DNA from: Oscillospiraceae bacterium
Lineage (GTDB): Bacteria; Bacillota; Clostridia; Oscillospirales; Ruminococcaceae
Length of the DNA: 50,412 nt
Direction: 5' to 3'
Assembly: GCA_017512745.1 (NCBI GenBank)
Contig: JAFWEV010000107.1
Location: 1 to 50,412, forward strand
The notes under the pieces are model-generated. The model saw only the letters and a program-made list of their open reading frames with translations. It had not been told where the DNA came from and ran no database searches. Each line of letters opens with the position of its first letter. Position 1 is the first letter of the stretch. Below are positions 10,404 through 19,176 of this stretch, in pieces. Made by a program: the position numbers and the translations under genes.

Positions 10404-11789
10404 ATGTCCATTCTTGCGGCGTATATGGTTCCTCATCCTCCGCTCATAGTGACGGAGATAGGAAGAGGAGAAGAGAGACAGATAGCGGAAACAGCAGAGG
10501 CTTACGATGAAGTGGCGAGGGATATAGCCCGTATATCCCCGGATACGATCATCATCACGAGCCCTCATTCCGTAATGTATTCGGACTGGTTCCACATTTC
10601 TCCGGGAAAGACTGCGCGCGGATCGTTCTCATCGTTCGGCGCTGGAGGAGTGAAGTTCTCGGAGGAATACGACTCGGAACTGGTGGAAGAGATAGAGAGA
10701 AGAGCAGAGCTGGGGGGTTTTCCCGCGGGCACGCTCGGAGAAAAGGATCCTTCTCTCGACCACGGCACGATGGTGCCGCTCTGGTTCATAAGAAAATACC
10801 TTAAGACGGGAAAGCTCGTGAGGATAGGGCTCTCGGGTCAGCCGCTCACGGATCACTACAGGTTCGGTCAGATGATAAAGGACTCCGTGGAAGCTCTCGG
10901 CAGAAAAGCAGTGTTCATAGGCAGCGGAGATCTCTCTCATAAACTGCAGACATACGGTCCGTACGGTTTTGCGGAAGAGGGGCCGCAGTACGACGAGCGT
11001 ATCATGGATGTCATGGGAAGAGCCGCGTTCGGAGAACTGTTCGGCTTTTCCGAGGATTTCCTCGATAAAGCGGCCGAATGCGGGCACAGATCCTTCGTGA
11101 TCATGGCGGGAGCGCTTGACGGCACCGCGGTGAGCGTCAGGAAACTCTCTCATCAGGATATTACCGGGGTCGGATACGGAATATGCATGTACCATCCCAT
11201 AGGAGAAGACATGTCAAGGAGATTCCTTTACAGCTATCTTCAGGACCTCGAGAGAGAACTGAATGAGAAAAAAGAGGCGTCAGACGCATATGTAAGGCTC
11301 GCGAGGAACTCGCTCGAGAGCTACATCCGCTTCGGGAAGAGGATATCCGTTCCTGACGGTCTTCCGGAAGAAATGAAAAATCAGAGAGCCGGCGCATTCG
11401 TGTCCATCCACAAGCACGGATACTTAAGAGGCTGCATAGGTACCATAGGACCGACAAGGGATTCCGTAGCCGAGGAGATAATTGAGAACGCCATAAGCGC
11501 TTCAACGAGGGACCCGAGGTTTTCTCCGATAACGGAAGACGAGCTGCCGTGGCTCGAGATAAGTGTGGACGTGCTCGGAGAGGCTGAACCAATAGATTCT
11601 CCGGAAGAGCTCGATCCTAAACGCTACGGCGTCATAGTCACAAGCGGACGGAAACGCGGACTCCTGCTGCCTGACCTCGAAGGAGTGGATACTCCTGCTC
11701 AGCAGATAGATATTGCCAGCAGGAAAGCCGGTATCCGCAAAGGGGAGAAGATATCCCTCGAGCGGTTCGAAGTCATTCGTCATACCTGA
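10404..11789 (+). CDS. AmmeMemoRadiSam protein: LigB/MEMO-like domain fused to AMMECR1
   Basis: A 461-residue fusion. Residues 1-270 are a LigB/MEMO-like domain of the extradiol dioxygenase superfamily, with three histidines at typical ligand or active-site positions: H11 in VPHPPL, H55 in SPHSVMY, and H120 in LDHGTMVPL. Residues about 290-461 are an AMMECR1 domain with its near-invariant LRGCIGT motif (about 339-345). Such proteins occur beside a dedicated radical SAM enzyme, which is the next gene (16 bases away). The biochemical role is not established to my knowledge; with a radical SAM partner in an anaerobe, a chemistry other than O2-dependent ring cleavage is likely. AGGAGGG precedes the ATG. 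Confidence 0.88.
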   Translation: MSILAAYMVPHPPLIVTEIGRGEERQIAETAEAYDEVARDIARISPDTIIITSPHSVMYSDWFHISPGKTARGSFSSFGAGGVKFSEEYDSELVEEIERRAELGGFPAGTLGEKDPSLDHGTMVPLWFIRKYLKTGKLVRIGLSGQPLTDHYRFGQMIKDSVEALGRKAVFIGSGDLSHKLQTYGPYGFAEEGPQYDERIMDVMGRAAFGELFGFSEDFLDKAAECGHRSFVIMAGALDGTAVSVRKLSHQDITGVGYGICMYHPIGEDMSRRFLYSYLQDLERELNEKKEASDAYVRLARNSLESYIRFGKRISVPDGLPEEMKNQRAGAFVSIHKHGYLRGCIGTIGPTRDSVAEEIIENAISASTRDPRFSPITEDELPWLEISVDVLGEAEPIDSPEELDPKRYGVIVTSGRKRGLLLPDLEGVDTPAQQIDIASRKAGIRKGEKISLERFEVIRHT

Positions 11790-11805
11790 AAAGCGGGAGA
11801 TACAT

Positions 11806-12663
11806 ATGGCATACTGCAATGTGTGTTTCAGACACTGCAACATTCCGGAAGGAAAGACCGGATTCTGCGGCGCGAGGACATGCCAGGACGGCATCGTGAC
11901 TGCGGACAATTACGGGCTTGTCACTTCGCTTGCTCTTGACCCCATAGAGAAGAAACCTCTTACACGATTCATGCCGGGAAGCATCATTCTCTCTGCCGGC
12001 AGCTACGGGTGCAACCTCAGATGCCCGTTCTGCCAGAACAGCGATATCTCCTGGTCCGAAGAAGCGTTGAAACTCAGGAACAGGACCGAATACATCTCTC
12101 CGGAAGATCTCGCGTATACTGCGGAGTACTACAGCAAAGACGGGAATATAGGGGTGGCATTCACATACAACGAGCCTCTCGTCGGCTGGGAGTACATAAG
12201 GGATACGGCAAAACTCGTGCATGACAGGGGTATGAAGAATGTGCTCGTCACAAACGGTACTGCCTCGGAAGAAATACTTCTTGAAATAATCCCGCATATC
12301 GATGCCATGAACATAGACCTCAAGGGATTTACTGACAGGTATTACAGTGATGTGCTCGGTGGATCCAGAGAGATGACCATGAGGTTCATTGAAACAGCAG
12401 TGAAGCATTGTCACGTCGAACTCACCTGTCTCATAGTGCCCGGTGAGAACGACTCGGAAAGCGAGATAGCTGAGATGAGCAGATGGATAGCGTCTCTTGA
12501 GACCGGAAGGGAAGAAGGAGGAAGATGCGTTCCGCTTCACATATCGAGATTCTTCCCGCGGTTTCATATGACAGACAGGGGGCCGACTCCCGTATCCACC
12601 GTATATAGGTTGGCGGAAAAGGCGAGAGAGCATCTCAGATACGTGTATACCGGTAACTGCTGA
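11806..12663 (+). CDS. amrS: AmmeMemoRadiSam system radical SAM enzyme
   Basis: A 285-residue radical SAM enzyme. The 4Fe-4S/SAM motif is C69-x3-C73-x2-C76 in YGCNLRCPFCQN, preceded by an N-terminal cysteine cluster (C4, C7, C11, C21, C26) typical of this family and of PflA-like activases. Later conserved blocks are FTYNEPLV (about 124), VTNGT (about 148) and NIDLKG (about 170). It should generate a 5'-deoxyadenosyl radical acting on, or together with, the upstream AMMECR1/MEMO protein. I chose the ATG at 11806 (GGGAG upstream) because upstream in-frame codons lie in the preceding gene. A terminator follows 17 bases after the stop. Confidence 0.88.
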   Translation: MAYCNVCFRHCNIPEGKTGFCGARTCQDGIVTADNYGLVTSLALDPIEKKPLTRFMPGSIILSAGSYGCNLRCPFCQNSDISWSEEALKLRNRTEYISPEDLAYTAEYYSKDGNIGVAFTYNEPLVGWEYIRDTAKLVHDRGMKNVLVTNGTASEEILLEIIPHIDAMNIDLKGFTDRYYSDVLGGSREMTMRFIETAVKHCHVELTCLIVPGENDSESEIAEMSRWIASLETGREEGGRCVPLHISRFFPRFHMTDRGPTPVSTVYRLAEKAREHLRYVYTGNC

Positions 12664-12680
12664 GAAATCGGAAAAAGAAC

Positions 12681-12728
12681 ACAGGTCTTTCCTTTGTGCA
12701 TAAGTGCGCAGAGAAAAGACCTGTTTTT
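12681..12728 (+). terminator. Rho-independent terminator after the radical SAM gene
   Basis: ACAGGTCTTT (12681-12690) pairs perfectly with AAAGACCTGT (12715-12724) and is followed by a T-run. It ends the Gfo/Idh-AmmeMemo-radical SAM unit. Confidence 0.88.
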
Positions 12729-12755
12729 GTATATATAACAGTTTTTCAGGCAGAG

Positions 12756-12788
12756 GAAGATCCCCGCAGACCGCGGGTCTCTTCTTTT
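12756..12788 (+). terminator. Second hairpin, possible backup terminator
   Basis: GAAGA and CCCGC (12756-12767) pair with GCGGG and TCTTC (12773-12784) with a small internal loop, then TTTT. It is weaker than the preceding hairpin. A TATAAT box lies at 12836-12841, ahead of the next gene. Confidence 0.45.
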
Positions 12789-12875
12789 ACGTTCCTGTGT
12801 ATCCAGAATCTGTAGCATGCTTTTTATACCGCTGATATAATTAGAAAAACAGACAGGAAAAGTGGGTATGCAGGC

Positions 12876-13622
12876 ATGGATATGCAGAGGGAATACTATC
12901 AGGATATAGGTTACAGACCGTTTCTGTTTTATGTGATCTTCGGGGTTACCGGCGAAGAGCTGGAGGTATCCAGAGAGAAGCACAAGGTCGACGAACTGCC
13001 TGAAGGACTGGATCTTCGCACTCTGACAAGGGAGAAGCACGGAGACTATATCGACGGATTCCTTACCGGCGACATGGGCAGAGTGCTCGGAGAAGCGAAT
13101 GGCGATCTGCTGGAATGCTGCAGGGAAGCCCAAAACTGTGTGATTTTCCAGGGCAGTGTCCAAAAAGACAGTACCCTTGATTATATGCGGAATGTCATAG
13201 GAATAATCCAGGCTTTTATCGATCAGGGCGCTGTGGGGATATTGGACCCTCAGACCATTACGCTTTATTCCCCCGAACAGTGGACGGAGAAGCTGTTCGG
13301 CAAAGATGTCGACGCGCTGAGACATGCGGTCATCCTGTATTCAAAAGAGGGAGATACATACTGGCTTCACACGAGAGGCATGGCCGAATTCGGGAGACCG
13401 GACATAGGGATAAGCGGTGTTACGGAGGAGAAGGTGAACGACTACACTAAAGTCATAGAGCAGATGATCTATTATGGCGGAAAGGGAGTCTTCTTCGAGA
13501 ATGACACGAGACTCCATACCAGAGATGGAAAATCGTTCGTTGTACATCCCGAGTTTGTGAACGATTTTGACAATAGCGATTACAACAACGCTTATTATAA
13601 TGTGACGGTTACAGATGAGTAA
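12876..13622 (+). CDS. DUF4261-like protein, first gene of the immunity-like array
   Basis: A 248-residue soluble protein without a signal peptide. The C-terminal half has YWLHTRGMAEFGRPDIGISGV (about 167-187), resembling the end of DUF4261 proteins, which occur in immunity-type gene neighbourhoods. The match is from memory and moderate. The region before it (residues 95-130) has the predicted helix/strand mix of the same family. A TATAAT at 12836-12841 is a plausible -10. The ribosome site is weak. The next gene's ATG lies inside this gene's last codons (8-base overlap), which suggests translational coupling. Confidence 0.55.
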   Translation: MDMQREYYQDIGYRPFLFYVIFGVTGEELEVSREKHKVDELPEGLDLRTLTREKHGDYIDGFLTGDMGRVLGEANGDLLECCREAQNCVIFQGSVQKDSTLDYMRNVIGIIQAFIDQGAVGILDPQTITLYSPEQWTEKLFGKDVDALRHAVILYSKEGDTYWLHTRGMAEFGRPDIGISGVTEEKVNDYTKVIEQMIYYGGKGVFFENDTRLHTRDGKSFVVHPEFVNDFDNSDYNNAYYNVTVTDE

Positions 13623-14172
13623 TTCTGCAACTGATGAGGAGACTGAAATGGCTGTTATAAGAGACCTTGAGACAGATGAGAACGGATGGTTCACTACCGG
13701 GAAGTTCGATTCAGAGGCATTTCTTCCGGGTGAGACGGAAGTTATGATATTCACCGATGACGGAGCTGGTATGGAAGACGCGGAGCGCTGCATCGGGCAT
13801 TATAATGCATTGAGAGGCAAGCCGGAGATCTTCGACGAGATCGAGACACGTCTCGGCAAGTTCTTTCTGTACATGTACGACGAGTGGGCTGCAATGGGAA
13901 TATTCGATAATATTGTCGAGTCTTTGAAGCCTGTCATGAAAGCGTATGAAGAAGGCGCGAAGCTGAGTTCATTCCTGTCGCGGCCGACGATGCTCGTATA
14001 CCCGCAGCAGAACGGCGACGTGGGATACGGGATCCAGACGGAATGTCCCTGGGAACCTGAGCATCAGTGCCTTATTCTCTTCAGAAATGACGAGGTGGTT
14101 TATACCGGTGCCTCGGAAATGCAGGATCCGTGGACTGATGAAAAGTACCTTCACTGTGTGTGGGACGACTGA
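13615..14172 (+). CDS. DUF6985-like protein, translationally coupled
   Basis: A 185-residue acidic protein starting at an ATG that overlaps the previous gene's stop by 8 bases; ribosomes probably reinitiate here. It opens with short beta strands (GWFTTGKFDSEAFL) and a TDDGAG turn, followed by a helical middle and a C-terminal WxPEHQC...GASEMQDPW segment. This layout resembles DUF6985 proteins, which I recall as frequent in Bacillota immunity-like clusters. No catalytic motif is visible. The annotation as immunity-like is an inference from resemblance plus context. Confidence 0.5.
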   Translation: MSNSATDEETEMAVIRDLETDENGWFTTGKFDSEAFLPGETEVMIFTDDGAGMEDAERCIGHYNALRGKPEIFDEIETRLGKFFLYMYDEWAAMGIFDNIVESLKPVMKAYEEGAKLSSFLSRPTMLVYPQQNGDVGYGIQTECPWEPEHQCLILFRNDEVVYTGASEMQDPWTDEKYLHCVWDD

Positions 14173-14234
14173 TGCCCGACAGAACTGTGTTGATGTATTA
14201 CAATCACCGAAGACAGTGCTGCTGAGGAGGCTAT

Positions 14235-14924
14235 ATGGGATTGTTCGATAAAATCAGAAAAGAGAAGAAGCAGGAAGAGCAGCGTCTGCCTCAGTATCTT
14301 TATGACGATACCGAGATAGATGAACTGGACAGTTTTATATGCGACATGTTCGGGGATTATAAAAATGTATTCCATGAGATCGCGTCACCAGACGTGCATC
14401 TCGATGTATGCATAATAGATCCGACAGAGGAGGATCCGTACTACAAGCTTGTCACGATGGGCGCCGGGGCATACAGGATGAATATCCCGGAGCAGTGGAG
14501 GAAATATGATCTCGACTATGCGGAATATGTCATTTATCTTCCTGCGGGCTGGGATCTTGGCAGCGGAGACGAGGCTGACTACTGGCCCATCAGAGCGCTG
14601 AAGGATACGGCAAGACTGCCGATCTGGTATGATACCTGGCTCTCCTACGGTCATACCACTCAGTCGGACGAGGAGGGTTCTTCATACGCTTCCAACACGA
14701 GGCTCAACAGCCTCATACTGAACTATGCCGAGAACAGAAGGGGAGATATAAGGCTGATAATGTCCTCAGGGAAAGTTATCAACTTTTACGAGATAATCCC
14801 TCTTTATCCTGAAGAACTGGCATACAAAATGGAAAACAATGCGGAAGCGCTCTTTGATAAGTTCACCGAGAAGGGTATACAGTATAGGATACTGGATATA
14901 AACAGAAAGAACGCCATGGATTGA
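14235..14924 (+). CDS. Suppressor-of-fused (SUFU) domain protein, immunity-like
   Basis: A 229-residue protein. After a charged N-terminus (MGLFDKIRKEKKQEEQR) comes a SUFU-like domain: HEIASPDVHLDVCII (about 46-60), YKLVTMGAG (about 69-77), then YVIYLPAGW (about 98-106), WPIRALKDTARLP and FYEIIPLYPEE (about 190-200). Bacterial SUFU proteins are known from comparative genomics as candidate immunity proteins against polymorphic toxins. It should be cytoplasmic. GAGGAGG precedes the ATG. The gap to the previous gene is 62 bases. No toxin gene is adjacent. Confidence 0.75.
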   Translation: MGLFDKIRKEKKQEEQRLPQYLYDDTEIDELDSFICDMFGDYKNVFHEIASPDVHLDVCIIDPTEEDPYYKLVTMGAGAYRMNIPEQWRKYDLDYAEYVIYLPAGWDLGSGDEADYWPIRALKDTARLPIWYDTWLSYGHTTQSDEEGSSYASNTRLNSLILNYAENRRGDIRLIMSSGKVINFYEIIPLYPEELAYKMENNAEALFDKFTEKGIQYRILDINRKNAMD

Positions 14925-14971
14925 AGCGTTAACTGCGGAAACTTATTTTGAACAGGACAAGAGAGTTGGTT

Positions 14972-15835
14972 ATGAACAACACTACGGAAAAATCGAATAC
15001 AAATAAGTTTGCGGGACCGGTATGCGTGCTTCTCGCTTCGCTGCTCTTCAGTATAGGAGGGCTCTGCATCAAGGTGATCCCGTGGTCGGCGCTTGCGATT
15101 AACGGAGCGCGCAACCTTATAGGATCAATGGTGATAGGCATCTTTCTGCTTGTGACAAGGCACAGAATAAAAATATCTGTTCCCGTACTGATCGGAGCTT
15201 TTTCAACGATGAGCGTGACTACACTGTTTGCAATCGCCAACAAGATGACGACGGCTGCAAACGCCATAGTCCTGCAGTTCACCGCTCCGGTTTTCGTGAT
15301 CATACTCATGGCCATCATATTCCATTCGAAGCCGAGGAAACTGGATATAATCACATGCATCGTTGTCTTTTCAGGCGTATGCATATTCTTCGTCGATGGA
15401 CTGAAAACGGGGAATATAGTCGGCGATCTTATAGCTCTCCTGTCAGGTGTGTGCTACGCAGGGGTTTTCATGATGAATACCGCCGAGAAGGCTGACGCCA
15501 TCTCATCGTGTTTTTTAGGCGAACTGACGGCCGGCATCATATTCACTCCGTTCTGCTTCAAAGAGACCGATTTCTCTGCATCTGTGATCGCCACCGTGTT
15601 TGTGCTGGGAGTATTCCAGGTAGGTGTTGCTTACATCCTGTTCTCAAAGGGTATACGCCATACCGGAGCGGTCGCCGGAAGTCTCATAGCGGGGATAGAG
15701 CCCATAATGAACCCGATATGGGTCGCCGTGTTTTACGGCGAGAAGATATCCGGTCTTGCTGCGGTCGGCGCGGTTATCGTTGTCGGAGCCATAATCATAT
15801 ATAATGTCATGTCTGTCTCAAAAGAAAGCGCATGA
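14972..15835 (+). CDS. DMT-superfamily (EamA) transporter
   Basis: A 287-residue integral membrane protein with about ten hydrophobic helices in two EamA repeats: the first from VCVLLASLLFSIGGL, the second from DLIALLSGVCYAGVFM. It belongs to the drug/metabolite exporters, whose substrates range over amino acids and metabolites. The ending GAIIIYN is typical. I chose the ATG at 14972 (AAGAGAG, 6-base spacing) over an in-frame TTG at 14948. It sits between a SUFU gene and a GNAT gene, with no obvious functional link. Confidence 0.85.
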   Translation: MNNTTEKSNTNKFAGPVCVLLASLLFSIGGLCIKVIPWSALAINGARNLIGSMVIGIFLLVTRHRIKISVPVLIGAFSTMSVTTLFAIANKMTTAANAIVLQFTAPVFVIILMAIIFHSKPRKLDIITCIVVFSGVCIFFVDGLKTGNIVGDLIALLSGVCYAGVFMMNTAEKADAISSCFLGELTAGIIFTPFCFKETDFSASVIATVFVLGVFQVGVAYILFSKGIRHTGAVAGSLIAGIEPIMNPIWVAVFYGEKISGLAAVGAVIVVGAIIIYNVMSVSKESA

Positions 15836-15896
15836 TGCCGCAGAAGAATAATTATTTGCGTATGCCAGAAAAGACTATTATTTACGGGAAATATAG

Positions 15897-16367
15897 ATGA
15901 ACGAGGGAATAATTGTCGCGGAAGAACAAAATGTTGAGAAGAAGCAGAGGATTGCAAGAGAGATCCTTGAGGCATTACCTGACTGGTTCGGGATTCCTGA
16001 ATCCAGGGAAAAGTATATAAAAGAATGTGCAGATCAGCCATTCTTCGCGGCTTTTGATTCAGAAAAACCGATCGGTTTTCTTTGCCTTAAAGAGACCGGA
16101 AAAGAAACAGTTGAACTCTGCGTTATGGGAGTGCTGAAGGAATATCACAGAAAAGGCATCGGAAGAAAACTCTTTGAAAGAGTCAGAGATTTGGCCAAGC
16201 AGTCAGGATATTCCTTTATGCAGGTCAAGACGGTCCAGATGGGACGATATGCAGAATATGATGCCACTAACTGTTTTTATCTGTCCATCGGGTTTAAGGA
16301 GTTTGAAGTATTCCCGACTTTATGGGATGAGCGGAATCCATGTCAGGTTTATGTAATGGCACTTTGA
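15897..16367 (+). CDS. GNAT-family N-acetyltransferase
   Basis: A 156-residue GNAT. The acetyl-CoA pyrophosphate loop is KEYHRKGIGRKLF (about 80-92), matching Q/R-x2-G-x-G/A. The strand before it (VELCVMGVL) is motif A, and a conserved FYLSIGF (about 130-136) is motif B. It transfers an acetyl group from acetyl-CoA to an unknown amine. The ribosome site is weak (GGGA). It is the first of four GNATs in the array. Confidence 0.8.
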   Translation: MNEGIIVAEEQNVEKKQRIAREILEALPDWFGIPESREKYIKECADQPFFAAFDSEKPIGFLCLKETGKETVELCVMGVLKEYHRKGIGRKLFERVRDLAKQSGYSFMQVKTVQMGRYAEYDATNCFYLSIGFKEFEVFPTLWDERNPCQVYVMAL

Positions 16368-16410
16368 TAACACTCCCGTGATATCATCAGCTGATATAGA
16401 CTGTATGATA

Positions 16411-16439
16411 TTGACAGTTGAAACCGGATGAAGTCAAAT
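16411..16439 (+). promoter_or_regulatory. Possible sigma-A promoter before the second GNAT
   Basis: TTGACA at 16411-16416, a 17-base spacer, then TCAAAT at 16434-16439. The -35 is perfect and the -10 poor. An ATATCA/TGATAT inverted repeat lies just upstream (16381-16396). Confidence 0.3.
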
Positions 16440-16505
16440 CGTCACAGGCGGCTTCGGCAAAAGTGGTTATGATACAGGTTAAGTTAAGGAATGGGAATAA
16501 GTGAG

Positions 16506-17027
16506 ATGGTTATCAGAAAAGCTGCAAATGAAGAATATGAAAGTGTGAGAGCGTTCTATCACTGCATAATCGACGGTGTAGCGGGGAGAACCGATACCGT
16601 CGGATGGAAGAAGGATATATATCCTGCTCCAGAATACCTGAAGAACTCGATCGCTGCAGGAGAGCTGTATATAGCCGTTGAAGATGGGGAGATAGTTGCA
16701 TCCATGGTGCTGAGCCACGACAGCAATGACGGATATCAGGAGTTCAGGTGGCCTACCGAAGCAGAGCCGGATGAGGTAACCGTGATCCACGCTCTTGGAG
16801 TGCGTCCTGACCGCATGGTACATGGATATGGCAAGAAAATGGTCCGATTCGCGATCGATCTCGCCCGCGAAAATGGTCAGAAGGCGATACGTCTTGATGT
16901 GCTCAAGGGCAACACCGCAGCGGAGAGGCTATATACCGGCTTGGGGTTCAGGTATCTGCATACTCTCAAGATGTTTTACAAGGATACCGGTTGGACCGAT
17001 TTCGAACTGTATGAATACGTCATCTGA
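16506..17027 (+). CDS. GNAT-family N-acetyltransferase
   Basis: A 173-residue GNAT of the type often annotated as acting on small molecules. It starts MVIRKAANEEYESVR, a classic GNAT first strand and helix. The cofactor loop is VRPDRMVHGYGKKMV (about 102-116) and motif B is NTAAERLYTGLGF (about 139-151). Either ATG 16491 or 16506 could start it; GGA lies at a better distance from 16506. The 133-residue gene follows after 14 bases. Confidence 0.8.
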   Translation: MVIRKAANEEYESVRAFYHCIIDGVAGRTDTVGWKKDIYPAPEYLKNSIAAGELYIAVEDGEIVASMVLSHDSNDGYQEFRWPTEAEPDEVTVIHALGVRPDRMVHGYGKKMVRFAIDLARENGQKAIRLDVLKGNTAAERLYTGLGFRYLHTLKMFYKDTGWTDFELYEYVI

Positions 17028-17041
17028 CACGGAGAGAAAAA

Positions 17042-17443
17042 ATGATCGATAATGATGTGGAAAGATACTTCGCAAACACATTCATCGTAAAAAACCGGCG
17101 CGAGAGGTTGCTGTACGAGCTTAATACACCTGGGAAGAGATATGACGGGCTCAGCAGGTTCTGCCACAATGCAAAAGATCTGCTGGATCCTTCAAGGATC
17201 ATAATGGAAGGTGAGAACATCGAGAGAGATCACGCTTTCTATGAGTTTTCCAGGGATCATGATGAATTGTGTTACGTGATATCGCCGGATCTGTATGAGG
17301 ACGGGGAATATCTCTTTCTGGATGATGCGCTCGATATAGCGACCATAGGTCTTGATGCCATGATAATAATCGGAAGCACATTTGCCGTTGTATTTGATGA
17401 ACCGATGAAGGGCGGAAGGGACAAATTCCTTCTTTCTGAATGA
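17042..17443 (+). CDS. Unrecognised small acidic protein
   Basis: A 133-residue soluble protein with no family I recognise. Predicted features are a helical, basic N-terminal half (YFANTFIVKNRRERLLYEL) and an acidic, strand-rich C-terminal half. A hydrophobic GLDAMIIIGSTFAVVFDE (about 104-121) looks like a buried strand pair. GGAGAG precedes the ATG. Its size, acidity and place fit an immunity-type protein, but that is context only. Confidence 0.5.
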   Translation: MIDNDVERYFANTFIVKNRRERLLYELNTPGKRYDGLSRFCHNAKDLLDPSRIIMEGENIERDHAFYEFSRDHDELCYVISPDLYEDGEYLFLDDALDIATIGLDAMIIIGSTFAVVFDEPMKGGRDKFLLSE

Positions 17444-17514
17444 TGTGCTGTATATTGCCTATTGCCGGTATAAACAAATCAAGTTTTTGCCATTAACGGT
17501 CAGAGGTGAACAAA

Positions 17515-17919
17515 ATGGCTGTGACGATCCTGCTTCAGTCAGCACTGTGGATCTGGTTTCTCGGATGCACAACAACATATAAGATCGGTAAACACATTCT
17601 TGTGGAGGGAATGGGTGTTAAAAGCGCGGAGTTTATCACGCTCTGTGCATACAGCACGGGACTTATTCTCTTTTATGTTCTGCGGCCAGCGGGAAGATGG
17701 ATACTGCTCGCCATGCTGATCCTGTGGTTCACGGTGGAATTCTTCTGTCACTGGTATTTTACGATCTTCGGAGCCTCGGAGAGAAAACTGAAGGGATATA
17801 ACGAGTGCTTTAAGAACACTGTCCGCATCTTCCCGATGAGCGGGACAAGACTTGTTCCCGATCTGTATCACATTGTTCAGCATATACTGATATTGTTGAA
17901 TATCATTATTATTATCTGA
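17515..17919 (+). CDS. Small membrane protein of unknown function
   Basis: A 134-residue protein with about four hydrophobic helices: AVTILLQSALWIWFLG near the N-terminus, FITLCAYSTGLILFYVL, WILLAMLILWFTVEFF, and the C-terminal VQHILILLNIIIII. The ATG at 17515 is preceded by AGAGGTGA; an in-frame GTG at 17506 overlaps that site. It may act as a membrane partner of neighbouring genes. No family is recognised. Confidence 0.6.
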   Translation: MAVTILLQSALWIWFLGCTTTYKIGKHILVEGMGVKSAEFITLCAYSTGLILFYVLRPAGRWILLAMLILWFTVEFFCHWYFTIFGASERKLKGYNECFKNTVRIFPMSGTRLVPDLYHIVQHILILLNIIIII

Positions 17920-17938
17920 TTGCTTTTGGGAGACACAG

Positions 17939-18430
17939 ATGAACGTCGAAAAAGACAATATCAGACTGATTCCGATGACAGAAGATATGTACCGGAGTTT
18001 TTTCAGGGAATATGAGAATGATCCCGACCTGTGCCTTCCGGGACAGCCTTTTTCTCACTACGAATACAGCGAAGAGAAAGTGGCGGGTTATATACATAGG
18101 CAGAAGGATCTCAAGCGTATTCCTCTTGCTATTATATATGGCGGTGAGATCGCAGGAGAGATCATAATCCGAGATATTGAACCGAACAAACACGCAACGA
18201 TGAGCATCACGTTGAAGAATGCGGGATACAAGGACCGCGGTATCGGCACAGAGGCGGAGAAGCTGGCTGTGAGATATGTCTTTTATGATCTGGATATACC
18301 CATTCTGTATGCGGATACTGTCAGGACAAACAACCGCAGTCAGCATGTACTGGAAAAGGCCGGCTTCACCTGTATAGGTGAAGATCCGGATTACAGATTC
18401 TATCGGATAGACAGAACCGAATTCCGTTAA
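17939..18430 (+). CDS. GNAT acetyltransferase, RimJ/RimL-like
   Basis: A 163-residue GNAT of the RimJ/RimL or spermidine-acetyltransferase type. It begins with a long first strand (IRLIPMTEDMYRSF). The cofactor loop is YKDRGIGTEAEKL (about 98-110), and NNRSQHVLEKAGF (about 129-141) is the conserved end signature. It may acetylate a protein N-terminus or small amine. GGGAG precedes the start. It lies between a membrane protein and an ankyrin gene with gaps of 19 and 25 bases. Confidence 0.82.
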   Translation: MNVEKDNIRLIPMTEDMYRSFFREYENDPDLCLPGQPFSHYEYSEEKVAGYIHRQKDLKRIPLAIIYGGEIAGEIIIRDIEPNKHATMSITLKNAGYKDRGIGTEAEKLAVRYVFYDLDIPILYADTVRTNNRSQHVLEKAGFTCIGEDPDYRFYRIDRTEFR

Positions 18431-18455
18431 TTCACAATGACAGAGGATATCGAAG

Positions 18456-19157
18456 ATGAAAAAACTGTTTACTCTCGTGAGACAGGGAAATCTGGAAGAA
18501 CTGAAAAGAATACTTTCGGCGAAACCGGAACTGCTGGGCTGTGTTGCCGGACCTCAGCCTAAGAAAGATCACGGACAGTCTCTTCTTCAGGTCGCGCTGA
18601 AGACAGGACACCTGGATATAGCGGACTATCTTATTGATGCCGGTATTGATGTGGACTTTATGGAAGAGGAGGACGATGATCCCGGACTCAGAGTGCCTGT
18701 ATTGTTCGACGCAATAACAGCTGCAATAGATACTCTGTGCATCAATCAGTTCGCGTCACGGGAAGAAGTGCAGAAAAGATTTGAAATGTCTGACAGAGCG
18801 CTCGGCATCCTTGAGAGGATCATCGCAGGCGGAGCCGATGTTAACAAAAGAGCTTCCAACGGGTTGAGCGCGCTGAACTGGGGCCTTCACCATACCGAAC
18901 AGATCATGAAAAATGCAGTCATATATCCGTTTTCTCAGGAAAAAGTCAGAGAACAGTTCATAAGTGTACTGGATCTGCTGATCCGCGGCGGCGCAGATAT
19001 TGAGACATGGAGGAAGGAAGGGTCGTACCCGGAACCGTGTCCCGGATCAAGCGTTCAGGTCCTGTACTTTGACAGCGAAGATCCCGGGCTCGGGATCAAT
19101 TACAGCTCGATACGGGAGATGAGAGATCTTCTGCAGACATATTTTTCCCGGTACTGA
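18456..19157 (+). CDS. Ankyrin-repeat protein, immunity-like
   Basis: A 233-residue protein with ankyrin units: LFTLVRQGNLEELKRIL (4-20), SLLQVALKTGHLDIADYLIDAG (42-63), and GGADVNKRASNGLSALNWGLHH (128-149), plus a fourth near LIRGGADIET (172-181). There is no signal or membrane segment, so it is cytoplasmic. Ankyrin proteins are one recognised class of immunity proteins, which suits the neighbours, although ankyrin repeats serve many roles. AGAGGA precedes the ATG. Confidence 0.78.
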   Translation: MKKLFTLVRQGNLEELKRILSAKPELLGCVAGPQPKKDHGQSLLQVALKTGHLDIADYLIDAGIDVDFMEEEDDDPGLRVPVLFDAITAAIDTLCINQFASREEVQKRFEMSDRALGILERIIAGGADVNKRASNGLSALNWGLHHTEQIMKNAVIYPFSQEKVREQFISVLDLLIRGGADIETWRKEGSYPEPCPGSSVQVLYFDSEDPGLGINYSSIREMRDLLQTYFSRY

Positions 19158-19176
19158 ATATGATGGGGTAAGCAGA

